Of a DNA stretch of 64,000 bases, positions 12,977 to 26,765 are shown one piece after another (the first letter of the stretch is position 1; the number at the start of each line of letters is the position of its first letter). Where the stretch lies: the NCBI GenBank assembly GCA_964057225.1, contig OZ059900.1:12973638-13037637 (forward strand). The letters run 5' to 3'. A program made the position numbers and the translations under genes. This DNA is from Auanema rhodensis. Its lineage: Eukaryota; Nematoda; Chromadorea; Rhabditida; Rhabditidae. The notes beneath the pieces are model-generated. The model was not told where the DNA came from. It did no database searches and saw only the letters and a list, made by a program, of their open reading frames with translations.

Positions 12977-15525
12977 CTTCATCCAGTCAAACTATAATGT
13001 AAAAGACGCGTCATGTTCATATTCAAATTTGTTTTGCTTTGGCATCTATAGTGTCATATAATCATACTAAGACAGACAGTTTTCAATATTGCACACTCAT
13101 GGTGTGCTTTCCAAAATGTATTTACAACTCAGAAGTTCTCTGGTTAGATTGAGATACTACCTCTAACTTGGGTAATTAAACCAAATCTATTCAGAAAACT
13201 TATGAACTGTTCTAGCCTATCGCCGTATATGTGATCAGTGTACAAAGCTATACAAAGGTATACAAAGCTTTATCCAGTCAAACTATAATGTAAAAGACGC
13301 GTCATGTTCATATTCAAATTTGTTTTGCTTTGGCATCTATAGTGTCATATAATCATACTAAGACAGGCAGTTTTCAATATTGCACACTCATGGTGTGCTT
13401 TCCAAAATGTATTTCCAACTCAGAAGTTCTCTGGTTAGATTGAGATACTACCTCTAACTTGGGTAATTAAACCAAATCTATTCAGGAAACTTATGAACTG
13501 TTCTAGCCTATCGCCGTATATGTGATCAGTGTACAAAGCTATACAAAGCTTTATCCGGTCAAACTATAATGTAAAAGACGCGTCATGTTCATATTCAAAT
13601 TTGTTTTGCTTTGGCATCTATAGTGTCATATAATCATACTAAGACAGGCAGTTTTCAATATTGCACACTCATGGTGTGCTTTCCAAAATGTATTTCCAAC
13701 TCAGAAGTTCTCTGGTTAGATTGAGATACTACCTCTAACTTGGGTAATTAACCCAAATCTATTCAGGAAACTTATGAACTGTTCTAGCCTATCGCCGTAT
13801 ATGTGATCAGTGTACAAAGCTATACAAAGCTTTATCCGGTCAAACTATAATGTAAAAGACGCGTCATGTTCATATTCAAATTTGTTTTGCTTTGGCATCT
13901 ATAGTGTCATATAATCATACTAAGACAGGCAGTTTTCAATATTGCACACTCATGGTGTGCTTTCCAAAATGTATTTCCAACTCAGAAGTTCTCTGGTTAG
14001 ATTGAGATACTACCTCTAACTTGGGTAATTAAACCAAATCTATTCAGGAAACTTATGAACTGTTCTAGCCTATCGCCGTATAAGTGATCAGTGTACAAAG
14101 CTATACAAAGCTTTATCCGGTCAAACTATAATGTAAAAGACGCGCCATGTTCATATTCAAATTTGTTTTGCTTTGGCATCTATAGTGTCATATAATCATA
14201 CTAAGACAGACAGTTTTCAATATTGCACACTCATGGTGTGCTTTCCAAAATGTATTTCCAACTCAGAAGTTCTCTGGTTAGATTGAGATACTACCTCTAA
14301 CTTGGGTAATTAAACCAAATCTATTCAGAAAACTTATGAACTGTTCTAGCCTATCGCCGTATATGTGATCAGTGTACAAAGCTATACAAAGGTATACAAA
14401 GCTTTATCCAGTCAAACTATAATGTAAAAGACGCGTCATGTTCATATTCAAATTTGTTTTGCTTTGGCATCTATAGTGTCATATAATCATACTAAGACAG
14501 ACAGTTTTCAATATTGCACACTCATGGTGTGCTTTCCAAAATGTATTTCCAACTCAGAAGTTCTCTGGTTAGATTGAGATACTACCTCTAACTTGGGTAA
14601 TTAAACCAAATCTATTATGGAAACTTATGAACTGTTCTAGCCTATCGCCGTATAAGTGATCAGTGTACAAAGCTATACAAAGCTTTATCCGGTCAAACTA
14701 TAATGTAAAAGACGCGTCATGTTCATATTCAAATTTGTTTTGCTTTGGCATCTATAGTGTCATATAATCATACTAAGACAGACAGTTTTCAATATTGCAC
14801 ACTCATGGTGTGCTTTCCAAAATGTATTTCCAACTCAGAAGTTCTCTGGTTAGATTGAGATACTACCTCTAACTTGGGTAATTAAACCAAATCTATTATG
14901 GAAACTTATGAACTGTTCTAGCCTATCGCCGTATAAGTGATCAGTGTACAAAGCTATACAAAGCTTTATCCAGTCAAACTATAATGTAAAAGACGCGTCA
15001 TGTTCATATTCAAATTTGTTTTGCTTTGGCATCTATAGTGTCATATAATCATACTAAGACAGACAGTTTTCAATATTGCACACTCATGGTGTGCTTTCCA
15101 AAATGTATTTCCAACTCAGAAGTTCTCTGGTTAGATTGAGATACTACCTCTAACTTGGGTAATTAAACCAAATCTATTATGGAAACTTATGAACTGTTCT
15201 AGCCTATCGCCGTATAAGTGATCAGTGTACAAAGCTATACAAAGCTTTATCCGGTCAAACTATAATGTAAAAGACGCGCCATGTTCATATTCAAATTTGT
15301 TTTGCTTTGGCATCTATAGTGTCATATAATCATACTAAGACAGACAGTTTTCAATATTGCACACTCATGGTGTGCTTTCCAAAATGTATTTCCAACTCAG
15401 AAGTTCTCTGGTTAGATTGAGGTACTACCTCTAACTTGGGTAATTAAACCAAATCTATTCAGGAAACTTATGAACTGTTCTAGCCTATCGCCGTATAAGT
15501 GATCAGTGTACAAAGCTATACAAAG
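12977..15525. repeat. Array domain D: copies 47-55, transition with 291-bp units and 216AT
   Basis: Copy 47 has 4C, 148A, 219A, 254T and is 291 bp; 48 has 100G, 254T; 49 has 9G, 100G, 204C, 254T; 50 has 9G, 100G; 51 has 9G, 35C, 219A, 254T and is 291 bp. Copies 52, 53 and 54 carry the double change 216AT (TATTATGG instead of TATTCAGG), 53 with 9G. Copy 55 combines 9G and 35C with 178G, so it may be a recombinant between a left-type and a right-type unit. Confidence 0.88.
13258..14401. repeat. Second cluster of 291-bp units (two extra motifs)
   Basis: The third motif lies at 13258-13267 and 14392-14401. Both read GTATACAAAG, as at 7066, and all three host copies share 219A, which suggests one origin for this subtype. 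Confidence 0.92.
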
Positions 15526-18500
15526 CTTTATCCAGTCAAACTATAATGTAAAAGACGCGTCATGTTCATATTCAAATTTGTTTTGCTTTGCCATCTATAG
15601 TGTCATATAATCATACTAAGACAGACAGTTTTCAATATTGCACACTCATGGTGTGCTTTCCAAAATGTATTTCCAACTCAGAAGTTCTCTGGTTAGATTG
15701 AGGTACTACCTCTAACTTGGGTAATTAAACCAAATCTATTCAGGAAACTTATGAACTGTTCTAGCCTATCGCCGTATAAGTGATCAGTGTACAAAGCTAT
15801 ACAAAGCTTTATCCAGTCAAACTATAATGTAAAAGACGCGTCATGTTCATATTCAAATTTGTTTTGCTTTGGCATCTATAGTGTCATATAATCATACTAA
15901 GACAGACAGTTTTCAATATTGCACACTCATGGTGTGCTTTCCAAAATGTATTTCCAACTCAGAAGTTCTCTGGTTAGATTGAGGTACTACCTCTAACTTG
16001 GGTAATTAAACCAAATCTATTCAGGAAACTTATGAACTGTTCTAGCCTATCGCCGTATAAGTGATCAGTGTACAAAGCTATACAAAGCTTTATCCAGTCA
16101 AACTATAATGTAAAAGACGCGTCATGTTCATATTCAAATTTGTTTTGCTTTGCCATCTATAGTGTCATATAATCATACTAAGACAGACAGTTTTCAATAT
16201 TGCACACTCATGGTGTGCTTTCCAAAATGTATTTCCAACTCAGAAGTTCTCTGGTTAGATTGAGGTACTACCTCTAACTTGGGTAATTAAACCAAATCTA
16301 TTCAGGAAACTTATGAACTGTTCTAGCCTATCGCCGTATAAGTGATCAGTGTACAAAGCTATACAAAGCTTTATCCAGTCAAACTATAATGTAAAAGACG
16401 CGTCATGTTCATATTCAAATTTGTTTTGCTTTGGCATCTATAATGTCATATAATCATACTAAGACAGACAGTTTTCAATATTGCACACTCATGGTGTGCA
16501 ATCCAAAATGTATTTCCAACTCAGAAGTTCTCTGGTTAGATTGAGATACTACCTCTAACTTGGGTAATTAAACCAAATCTATTCAGGAAACTTATGAACT
16601 GTTCTAGCCTATCGCCGTAAAAGTGATCAGTGTACAAAGCTATACAAAGCTTTATCCAGTCAAACTATAATGTAAAAGACGCGTCATGTTCATATTCAAA
16701 TTTGTTTTGCTTTGGCATCTATAGTGTCATATAATCATACTAAGACAGACAGTTTTCAATATTGCACACTCATGGTGTGCTTTCCAAAATGTATTTCCAA
16801 CTCAGAAGTTCTCTGGTTAGATTGAGATACTACCTCTAACTTGGGTAATTAAACCAAATCTATTCAGGAAACTTATGAACTGTTCTAGCCTATCGCCGTA
16901 TAAGTGATCAGTGTACAAAGCTATACAAAGCTTTATCCAGTCAAACTATAATGTAAAAGACGCGTCATGTTCATATTCAAATTTGTTTTGCTTTGGCATC
17001 TATAGTGTCATATAATCATACTAAGACAGACAGTTTTCAATATTGCACACTCATGGTGTGCTTTCCAAAATGTATTTCCAACTCAGAAGTTCTCTGGTTA
17101 GAATGAGATACTACCTCTAACTTGGGTAATTAAACCAAATCTATTCAGGAAACTTATGAACTGTTGTAGCCTATCGCCGTATAAGTGATCAGTGTACAAA
17201 GCTATACAAAGCTTTATCCAGTCAAACTATAATGTAAAAGACGCGTCATGTTCATATTCAAATTTGTTTTGCTTTGGCATCTATAGTGTCATATAATCAT
17301 ACTAAGACAGACAGTTTTCAATATTGCACACTCATGGTGTGCTTTCCAAAATGTATTTCCAACTCAGAAGTTCTCTGGTTAGATTGAGATACTACCTCTA
17401 ACTTGGGTAATTAAACCAAATCTATTCAGGAAACTTATGAACTGTTCTAGCCTATCGCCGTATATGTGATCAGTGTACAAAGCTATACAAAGCTTTATCC
17501 AGTCAAACTATAATGTAAAAGACGCGTCATGTTCATATTCAAATTTGTTTTGCTTTGGCATCTATAGTGTCATATAATCATACTAAGACAGACAGTTTTC
17601 AATATTGCACACTCATGGTGTGCTTTCCAAAATGTATTTCCAACTCAGAAGTTCTCTGGTTAGATTGAGATACTACCTCTAACTTGGGTAATTAAACCAA
17701 ATCTATTATGGAAACTTATGAACTGTTCTAGCCTATCGCCGTATAAGTGATCAGTGTACAAAGCTATACAAAGCTTTATCCGGTCAAACTATAATGTAAA
17801 AGACGCGCCATGTTCATATTCAAATTTGTTTTGCTTTGGCATCTATAGTGTCATATAATCATACTAAGACAGACAGTTTTCAATATTGCACACTCATGGT
17901 GTGCTTTCCAAAATGTATTTCCAACTCAGAAGTTCTCTGGTTAGATTGAGATACTACCTCTAACTTGGGTAATTAAACCAAATCTATTCAGGAAACTTAT
18001 GAACTGTTCTAGCCTATCGCCGTATAAGTGATCAGTGTACAAAGCTATACAAAGCTTTATCCAGTCAAACTATAATGTAAAAGACGCGTCATGTTCATAT
18101 TCAAATTTGTTTTGCTTTGGCATCTATAGTGTCATATAATCATACTAAGACAGACAGTTTTCAATATTGCACACTCATGGTGTGCTTTCCAAAATGTATT
18201 TCCAACTCAGAAGTTCTCTGGTTAGATTGAGGTACTACCTCTAACTTGGGTAATTAAACCAAATCTATTCAGGAAACTTATGAACTGTTCTAGCCTATCG
18301 CCGTATAAGTGATCAGTGTACAAAGCTATACAAAGCTTTATCCAGTCAAACTATAATGTAAAAGACGCGTCATGTTCATATTCAAATTTGTTTTGCTTTG
18401 CCATCTATAGTGTCATATAATCATACTAAGACAGACAGTTTTCAATATTGCACACTCATGGTGTGCTTTCCAAAATGTATTTCCAACTCAGAAGTTCTCT

Positions 18501-19740
18501 GGTTAGATTGAGGTACTACCTCTAACTTGGGTAATTAAACCAAATCTATTCAGGAAACTTATGAACTGTTCTAGCCTATCGCCGTATAAGTGATCAGTGT
18601 ACAAAGCTATACAAAGCTTTATCCAGTCAAACTATAATGTAAAAGACGCGTCATGTTCATATTCAAATTTGTTTTGCTTTGGCATCTATAGTGTCATATA
18701 ATCATACTAAGACAGACAGTTTTCAATATTGCACACTCATGGTGTGCAATCCAAAATGTATTTCCAACTCAGAAGTTCTCTGGTTAGATTGAGATACTAC
18801 CTCTAACTTGGGTAATTAAACCAAATCTATTCAGGAAACTTATGAACTGTTCTAGCCTATCGCCGTAAAAGTGATCAGTGTACAAAGCTATACAAAGCTT
18901 TATCCAGTCAAACTATAATGTAAAAGACGCGTCATGTTCATATTCAAATTTGTTTTGCTTTGGCATCTATAGTGTCATATAATCATACTAAGACAGACAG
19001 TTTTCAATATTGCACACTCATGGTGTGCTTTCCAAAATGTATTTCCAACTCAGAAGTTCTCTGGTTAGATTGAGATACTACCTCTAACTTGGGTAATTAA
19101 ACCAAATCTATTCAGGAAACTTATGAACTGTTCTAGCCTATCGCCGTATAAGTGATCAGTGTACAAAGCTATACAAAGCTTTATCCAGTCAAACTATAAT
19201 GTAAAAGACGCGTCATGTTCATATTCAAATTTGTTTTGCTTTGGCATCTATAGTGTCATATAATCATACTAAGACAGACAGTTTTCAATATTGCACACTC
19301 ATGGTGTGCTTTCCAAAATGTATTTCCAACTCAGAAGTTCTCTGGTTAGAATGAGATACTACCTCTAACTTGGGTAATTAAACCAAATCTATTCAGGAAA
19401 CTTATGAACTGTTGTAGCCTATCGCCGTATAAGTGATCAGTGTACAAAGCTATACAAAGCTTTATCCAGTCAAACTATAATGTAAAAGACGCGTCATGTT
19501 CATATTCAAATTTGTTTTGCTTTGGCATCTATAGTGTCATATAATCATACTAAGACAGACAGTTTTCAATATTGCACACTCATGGTGTGCTTTCCAAAAT
19601 GTATTTCCAACTCAGAAGTTCTCTGGTTAGATTGAGATACTACCTCTAACTTGGGTAATTAAACCAAATCTATTCAGGAAACTTATGAACTGTTCTAGCC
19701 TATCGCCGTATATGTGATCAGTGTACAAAGCTATACAAAG
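15526..19740. repeat. Array domain E: copies 56-70, eight-copy higher-order repeat
   Basis: All copies are 281 bp. Copy 56 has 66C, 178G; 57 has 178G; 58 has 66C, 178G; 59 has 75A, 132AA, 252A; 60 is consensus; 61 has 173A, 236G; 62 has 254T; 63 has 216AT; 64 has 9G, 35C; 65 has 178G; 66 has 66C, 178G; 67 has 132AA, 252A; 68 is consensus; 69 has 173A, 236G; 70 has 254T. Copies 57-62 and 65-70 match in order. Confidence 0.9.
15705..17707. repeat. Eight-copy higher-order block, left copy (repeats 2248 bp away)
   Basis: The block runs from copy 56 position 179 to copy 63 position 215. It contains the series 178G; 66C+178G; 132AA+252A; consensus; 173A+236G; 254T. The one difference I found from its partner is 75A at 16443, where the partner has G at 18691. 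Confidence 0.85.
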
Positions 19741-19955
19741 CTTTATCCAGTCAAACTATAATGTAAAAGACGCGTCATGTTCATATTCAAATTTGTTTTG
19801 CTTTGGCATCTATAGTGTCATATAATCATACTAAGACAGACAGTTTTCAATATTGCACACTCATGGTGTGCTTTCCAAAATGTATTTCCAACTCAGAAGT
19901 TCTCTGGTTAGATTGAGATACTACCTCTAACTTGGGTAATTAAACCAAATCTATT
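17953..19955. repeat. Eight-copy higher-order block, right copy
   Basis: This is the partner of 15705-17707, spanning copies 64 to 71. Confidence 0.85.
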
Positions 19956-21988
19956 CAGGAAACTTATGAACTGTTCTAGCCTATCGCCGTATAAGTGATC
20001 AGTGTACAAAGCTATACAAAGCTTTATCCAGTCAAACTATAATGTAAAAGACGCGTCATGTTCATATTCAAATTTGTTTTGCTTTGGCATCTATAGTGTC
20101 ATATAATCATACTAAGACAGACAGTTTTCAATATTGCACACTCATGGTGTGCTTTCCAAAATGTATTTCCAACTCAGAAGTTCTCTGGTTAGATTGAGAT
20201 ACTACCTCTAACTTGGGTAATTAAACCAAATCTATTCAGGAAACTTATGAACTGTTCTAGCCTATCGCCGTATAAGTGATCAGTGTACAAAGCTATACAA
20301 AGCTTTATCCAGTCAAACTATAATGTAAAAGACGCGTCATGTTCATATTCAAATTTGTTTTGCTTTGGCATCTATAGTGTCATATAATCATACTAAGACA
20401 GACAGTTTTCAATATTGCACACTCATGGTGTGCTTTCCAAAATGTATTTCCAACTCAGAAGTTCTCTGGTTAGATTGAGATACTACCTCTAACTTGGGTA
20501 ATTAAACCAAATCTATTCAGGAAACTTATGAACTGTTCTAGCCTATCGCCGTATAAGTGATCAGTGTACAAAGCTATACAAAGCTTTATCCAGTCAAACT
20601 ATAATGTAAAAGACGCGTCATGTTCATATTCAAATTTGTTTTGCTTTGGCATCTATAGTGTCATATAATCATACTAAGACAGACAGTTTTCAATATTGCA
20701 CACTCATGGTGTGCTTTCCAAAATGTATTTCCAACTCAGAAGTTCTCTGGTTAGATTGAGATACTACCTCTAACTTGGGTAATTAAACCAAATCTATTCA
20801 GGAAACTTATGAACTGTTCTAGCCTATCGCCGTATAAGTGATCAGTGTACAAAGCTATACAAAGCTTTATCTAGTCAAACTATAATGTAAAAGACGCGTC
20901 ATGTTCATATTCAAATTTGTTTTGCTTTGGCATCTATAGTGTCATATAATCATACTAAGACAGACAGTTTTCAATATTGCACACTCATGGTGTGCTTTCC
21001 AAAATGTATTTCCAACTCAGAAGTTCTCTGGTTAGAATGAGATACTACCCCTAACTTGGGTAATTAAACCAAATCTATTCAGGAAACTTATGAACTGTTG
21101 TAGCCTATCGCCGTATAAGTGATCAGTGTACAAAGCTATACAAAGCTTTATCCAGTCAAACTATAATGTAAAAGACGCGTCATGTTCATATTCAAATTTG
21201 TTTTGCTTTGGCATCTATAGTGTCATATAATCATACTAAGACAGACAGTTTTCAATATTGCACACTCATGGTGTGCTTTCCAAAATGTATTTCCAACTCA
21301 GAAGTTCTCTGGTTAGATTGAGATACTACCTCTAACTTGGGTAATTAAACCAAATCTATTCAGGAAACTTATGAACTGTTCTAGCCTATCGCCGTATATG
21401 TGATCAGTGTACAAAGCTATACAAAGCTTTATCCAGTCAAACTATAATGTAAAAGACGCGTCATGTTCATATTCAAATTTGTTTTGCTTTGGCATCTATA
21501 GTGTCATATAATCATACTAAGACAGACAGTTTTCAATATTGCACACTCATGGTGTGCTTTCCAAAATGTATTTCCAACTCAGAAGTTCTCTGGTTAGATT
21601 GAGATACTACCTCTAACTTGGGTAATTAAACCAAATCTATTCAGGAAACTTATGAACTGTTCTAGCCTATCGCCGTATATGTGATCAGTGTACAAAGCTA
21701 TACAAAGCTTTATCCAGTCAAACTATAATGTAAAAGACGCGTCATGTTCATATTCAAATTTGTTTTGCTTTGGCATCTATAGTGTCATATAATCATACTA
21801 AGACAGACAGTTTTCAATATTGCACACTCATGGTGTGCTTTCCAAAATGTATTTCCAACTCAGAAGTTCTCTGGTTAGATTGAGATACTACCTCTAACTT
21901 GGGTAATTAAACCAAATCTATTCAGGAAACTTATGAACTGTTCTAGCCTATCGCCGTATATGTGATCAGTGTACAAAGCTATACAAAG
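19741..21988. repeat. Array domain F: copies 71-78, close to consensus
   Basis: Copies 71-74 appear to be four successive consensus units. Copy 75 has 8T, 173A, 186C and 236G. Copies 76-78 have only 254T. Confidence 0.9.
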
Positions 21989-23428
21989 CTTTATCCGGTC
22001 AAACTATAATGTAAAAGACGCGTCATGTTCATATTCAAATTTGTTTTGCTTTGGCATCTATAGTGTCATATAATCATACTAAGACAGGCAGTTTTCAATA
22101 TTGCACACTCATGGTGTGCTTTCCAAAATGTATTTCCAACTCAGAAGTTCTCTGGTTAGATTGAGATACTACCTCTAACTTGGGTAATTAAACCAAATCT
22201 ATTCAGGAAACTTATGAACTGTTCTAGCCTATCGCCGTATAAGTGATCAGTGTACAAAGCTATACAAAGCTTTATCCGGTCAAACTATAATGTAAAAGAC
22301 GCGCCATGTTCATATTCAAATTTGTTTTGCTTTGGCATCTATAGTGTCATATAATCATACTAAGACAGACAGTTTTCAATATTGCACACTCATGGTGTGC
22401 TTTCCAAAATGTATTTCCAACTCAGAAGTTCTCTGGTTAGATTGAGATACTACCTCTAACTTGGGTAATTAAACCAAATCTATTCAGGAAACTTATGAAC
22501 TGTTCTAGCCTATCGCCGTATAAGTGATCAGTGTACAAAGCTATACAAAGCTTTATCCGGTCAAACTATAATGTAAAAGACGCGTCATGTTCATATTCAA
22601 ATTTGTTTTGCTTTGGCATCTATAGTGTCATATAATCATACTAAGACAGACAGTTTTCAATATTGCACACTCATGGTGTGCTTTCCAAAATGTATTTCCA
22701 ACTCAGAAGTTCTCTGGTTAGATTGAGATACTACCTCTAACTTGGGTAATTAAACCAAATCTATTCAGGAAACTTATGAACTGTTCTAGCCTATCGCCGT
22801 ATATGTGATCAGTGTACAAAGCTATACAAAGCTTTATCCGGTCAAACTATAATGTAAAAGACGCGTCATGTTCATATTCAAATTTGTTTTGCTTTGGCAT
22901 CTATAGGGTCATATAATCATACTAAGACAGACAGTTTTCAATATTGCACACTCATGGTGTGCTTTCCAAAATGTATTTCCAACTCAGAAGTTCTCTGGTT
23001 AGATTGAGATACTACCTCTAACTTGGGTAATTAAACCAAATCTATTCAGGAAACTTATGAACTGTTCTAGCCTATCGCCGTATAAGTGATCAGTGTACAA
23101 AGCTATACAAAGCTTTATCCAGTCAAACTATAATGTAAAAGACGCGTCATGTTCATATTCAAATTTGTTTTGCTTTGGCATCTATAGTGTCATATAATCA
23201 TACTAAGACAGACAGTTTTCAATATTGCACACTCATGGTGTGCTTTCCAAAATGTATTTCCAACTCAGAAGTTCTCTGGTTAGATTGAGATACTACCTCT
23301 AACTTGGGTAATTAAACCAAATCTATTCAGGAAACTTATGAACTGTTCTAGCCTATCGCCGTATAAGTGATCAGTGTACAAAGCTATACAAAGCTTTATC
23401 CGGTCAAACTATAATGTAAAAGACGCGC

Positions 23429-24732
23429 CATGTTCATATTCAAATTTGTTTTGCTTTGGCATCTATAGTGTCATATAATCATACTAAGACAGACAGTTTT
23501 CAATATTGCACACTCATGGTGTGCTTTCCAAAATGTATTTCCAACTCAGAAGTTCTCTGGTTAGATTGAGATACTACCTCTAACTTGGGTAATTAAACCA
23601 AATCTATTATGGAAACTTATGAACTGTTCTAGCCTATCGCCGTATAAGTGATCAGTGTACAAAGCTATACAAAGCTTTATCCGGTCAAACTATAATGTAA
23701 AAGACGCGTCATGTTCATATTCAAATTTGTTTTGCTTTGGCATCTATAGTGTCATATAATCATACTAAGACAGACAGTTTTCAATATTGCACACTCATGG
23801 TGTGCTTTCCAAAATGTATTTCCAACTCAGAAGTTCTCTGGTTAGATTGAGATACTACCTCTAACTTGGGTAATTAAACCAAATCTATTCAGGAAACTTA
23901 TGAACTGTTCTAGCCTATCGCCGTATAAGTGATCAGTGTACAAAGCTATACAAAGCTTTATCCGGTCAAACTATAATGTAAAAGACGCGTCATGTTCATA
24001 TTCAAATTTGTTTTGCTTTGGCATCTATAGGGTCATATAATCATACTAAGACAGACAGTTTTCAATATTGCACACTCATGGTGTGCTTTCCAAAATGTAT
24101 TTCCAACTCAGAAGTTCTCTGGTTAGATTGAGATACTACCTCTAACTTGGGTAATTAAACCAAATCTATTCAGGAAACTTATGAACTGTTCTAGCCTATC
24201 GCCGTATAAGTGATCAGTGTACAAAGCTATACAAAGCTTTATCCAGTCAAACTATAATGTAAAAGACGCGTCATGTTCATATTCGAATTTGTTTTGCTTT
24301 GGCATCTATAGTGTCATATAATCATACTAAGACAGACAGTTTTCAATATTGCACACTCATGGTGTGCTTTCCAAAATGTATTTCCAACTCAGAAGTTCTC
24401 TGGTTAGATTGAGATACTACCTCTAACTTGGGTAATTAAACCAAATCTATTCAGGAAACTTATGAACTGTTCTAGCCTATCGCCGTATAAGTGATCAGTG
24501 TACAAAGCTATACAAAGCTTTATCCGGTCAAACTATAATGTAAAAGACGCGTCATGTTCATATTCAAATTTGTTTTGCTTTGGCATCTATAGGGTCATAT
24601 AATCATACTAAGACAGACAGTTTTCAATATTGCACACTCATGGTGTGCTTTCCAAAATGTATTTCCAACTCAGAAGTTCTCTGGTTAGATTGAGATACTA
24701 CCTCTAACTTGGGTAATTAAACCAAATCTATT
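23429..24732. repeat. 1.3-kb block, left copy (repeats 1967 bp away)
   Basis: Copies 84-88 match copies 91-95 in the order 9G+216AT; 9G; 9G+76G; 49G; 9G+76G. The limits are 35C in copy 84 and 216AT in copy 88. Confidence 0.8.
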
Positions 24733-25395
24733 ATGGAAACTTATGAACTGTTCTAGCCTATCGCCGTATAAGTGATCAGTGTACAAAGCTATACAAAGCT
24801 TTATCCGGTCAAACTATAATGTAAAAGACGCGCCATGTTCATATTCAAATTTGTTTTGCTTTGGCATCTATAGTGTCATATAATCATACTAAGACAGACA
24901 GTTTTCAATATTGCACACTCATGGTGTGCTTTCCAAACTGTATTTCCAACTCAGAAGTTCTCTGGTTAGATTGAGATACTACCTCTAACTTGGGTAATTA
25001 AACCAAATCTATTATGGAAACTTATGAACTGTTCTAGCCTATCGCCGTATAAGTGATCAGTGTACAAAGCTATACAAAGCTTTATCCGGTCAAACTATAA
25101 TGTAAAAGACGCGCCATGTTCATATTCAAATTTGTTTTGCTTTGGCATCTATAGTGTCATATAATCATACTAAGACAGACAGTTTTCAATATTGCACACT
25201 CATGGTGTGCTTTCCAAAATGTATTTCCAACTCAGAAGTTCTCTGGTTAGATTGAGATACTACCTCTAACTTGGGTAATTAAACCAAATCTATTCAGGAA
25301 ACTTATGAACTGTTCTAGCCTATCGCCGTATAAGTGATCAGTGTACAAAGCTATACAAAGCTTTATCCGGTCAAACTATAATGTAAAAGACGCGT

Positions 25396-26699
25396 CATGT
25401 TCATATTCAAATTTGTTTTGCTTTGGCATCTATAGTGTCATATAATCATACTAAGACAGACAGTTTTCAATATTGCACACTCATGGTGTGCTTTCCAAAA
25501 TGTATTTCCAACTCAGAAGTTCTCTGGTTAGATTGAGATACTACCTCTAACTTGGGTAATTAAACCAAATCTATTATGGAAACTTATGAACTGTTCTAGC
25601 CTATCGCCGTATAAGTGATCAGTGTACAAAGCTATACAAAGCTTTATCCGGTCAAACTATAATGTAAAAGACGCGTCATGTTCATATTCAAATTTGTTTT
25701 GCTTTGGCATCTATAGTGTCATATAATCATACTAAGACAGACAGTTTTCAATATTGCACACTCATGGTGTGCTTTCCAAAATGTATTTCCAACTCAGAAG
25801 TTCTCTGGTTAGATTGAGATACTACCTCTAACTTGGGTAATTAAACCAAATCTATTCAGGAAACTTATGAACTGTTCTAGCCTATCGCCGTATAAGTGAT
25901 CAGTGTACAAAGCTATACAAAGCTTTATCCGGTCAAACTATAATGTAAAAGACGCGTCATGTTCATATTCAAATTTGTTTTGCTTTGGCATCTATAGGGT
26001 CATATAATCATACTAAGACAGACAGTTTTCAATATTGCACACTCATGGTGTGCTTTCCAAAATGTATTTCCAACTCAGAAGTTCTCTGGTTAGATTGAGA
26101 TACTACCTCTAACTTGGGTAATTAAACCAAATCTATTCAGGAAACTTATGAACTGTTCTAGCCTATCGCCGTATAAGTGATCAGTGTACAAAGCTATACA
26201 AAGCTTTATCCAGTCAAACTATAATGTAAAAGACGCGTCATGTTCATATTCGAATTTGTTTTGCTTTGGCATCTATAGTGTCATATAATCATACTAAGAC
26301 AGACAGTTTTCAATATTGCACACTCATGGTGTGCTTTCCAAAATGTATTTCCAACTCAGAAGTTCTCTGGTTAGATTGAGATACTACCTCTAACTTGGGT
26401 AATTAAACCAAATCTATTCAGGAAACTTATGAACTGTTCTAGCCTATCGCCGTATAAGTGATCAGTGTACAAAGCTATACAAAGCTTTATCCGGTCAAAC
26501 TATAATGTAAAAGACGCGTCATGTTCATATTCAAATTTGTTTTGCTTTGGCATCTATAGGGTCATATAATCATACTAAGACAGACAGTTTTCAATATTGC
26601 ACACTCATGGTGTGCTTTCCAAAATGTATTTCCAACTCAGAAGTTCTCTGGTTAGATTGAGATACTACCTCTAACTTGGGTAATTAAACCAAATCTATT
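25396..26699. repeat. 1.3-kb block, right copy
   Basis: This is the partner of 23429-24732, seven units downstream. Confidence 0.8.
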
Positions 26700-26765
26700 C
26701 AGGAAACTTATGAACTGTTCTAGCCTATCGCCGTATAAGTGATCAGTGTACAAAGCTATACAAAG

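Larger units (their letters stand above)
21989..26765. repeat. Array domain G: copies 79-95, first copies with 76G
   Basis: 9G is common here and 76G (TATAGGGTCA) appears for the first time. Copy 79 has 9G, 100G; 80 has 9G, 35C; 81 has 9G, 254T; 82 has 9G, 76G; 83 is consensus; 84 has 9G, 35C, 216AT; 85 has 9G; 86 has 9G, 76G; 87 has 49G; 88 has 9G, 76G, 216AT; 89 has 9G, 35C, 140C, 216AT; 90 has 9G, 35C; 91 has 9G, 216AT; 92 has 9G; 93 has 9G, 76G; 94 has 49G; 95 has 9G, 76G. Copies 85-87 and 92-94 match in order, seven copies apart. Confidence 0.9.
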
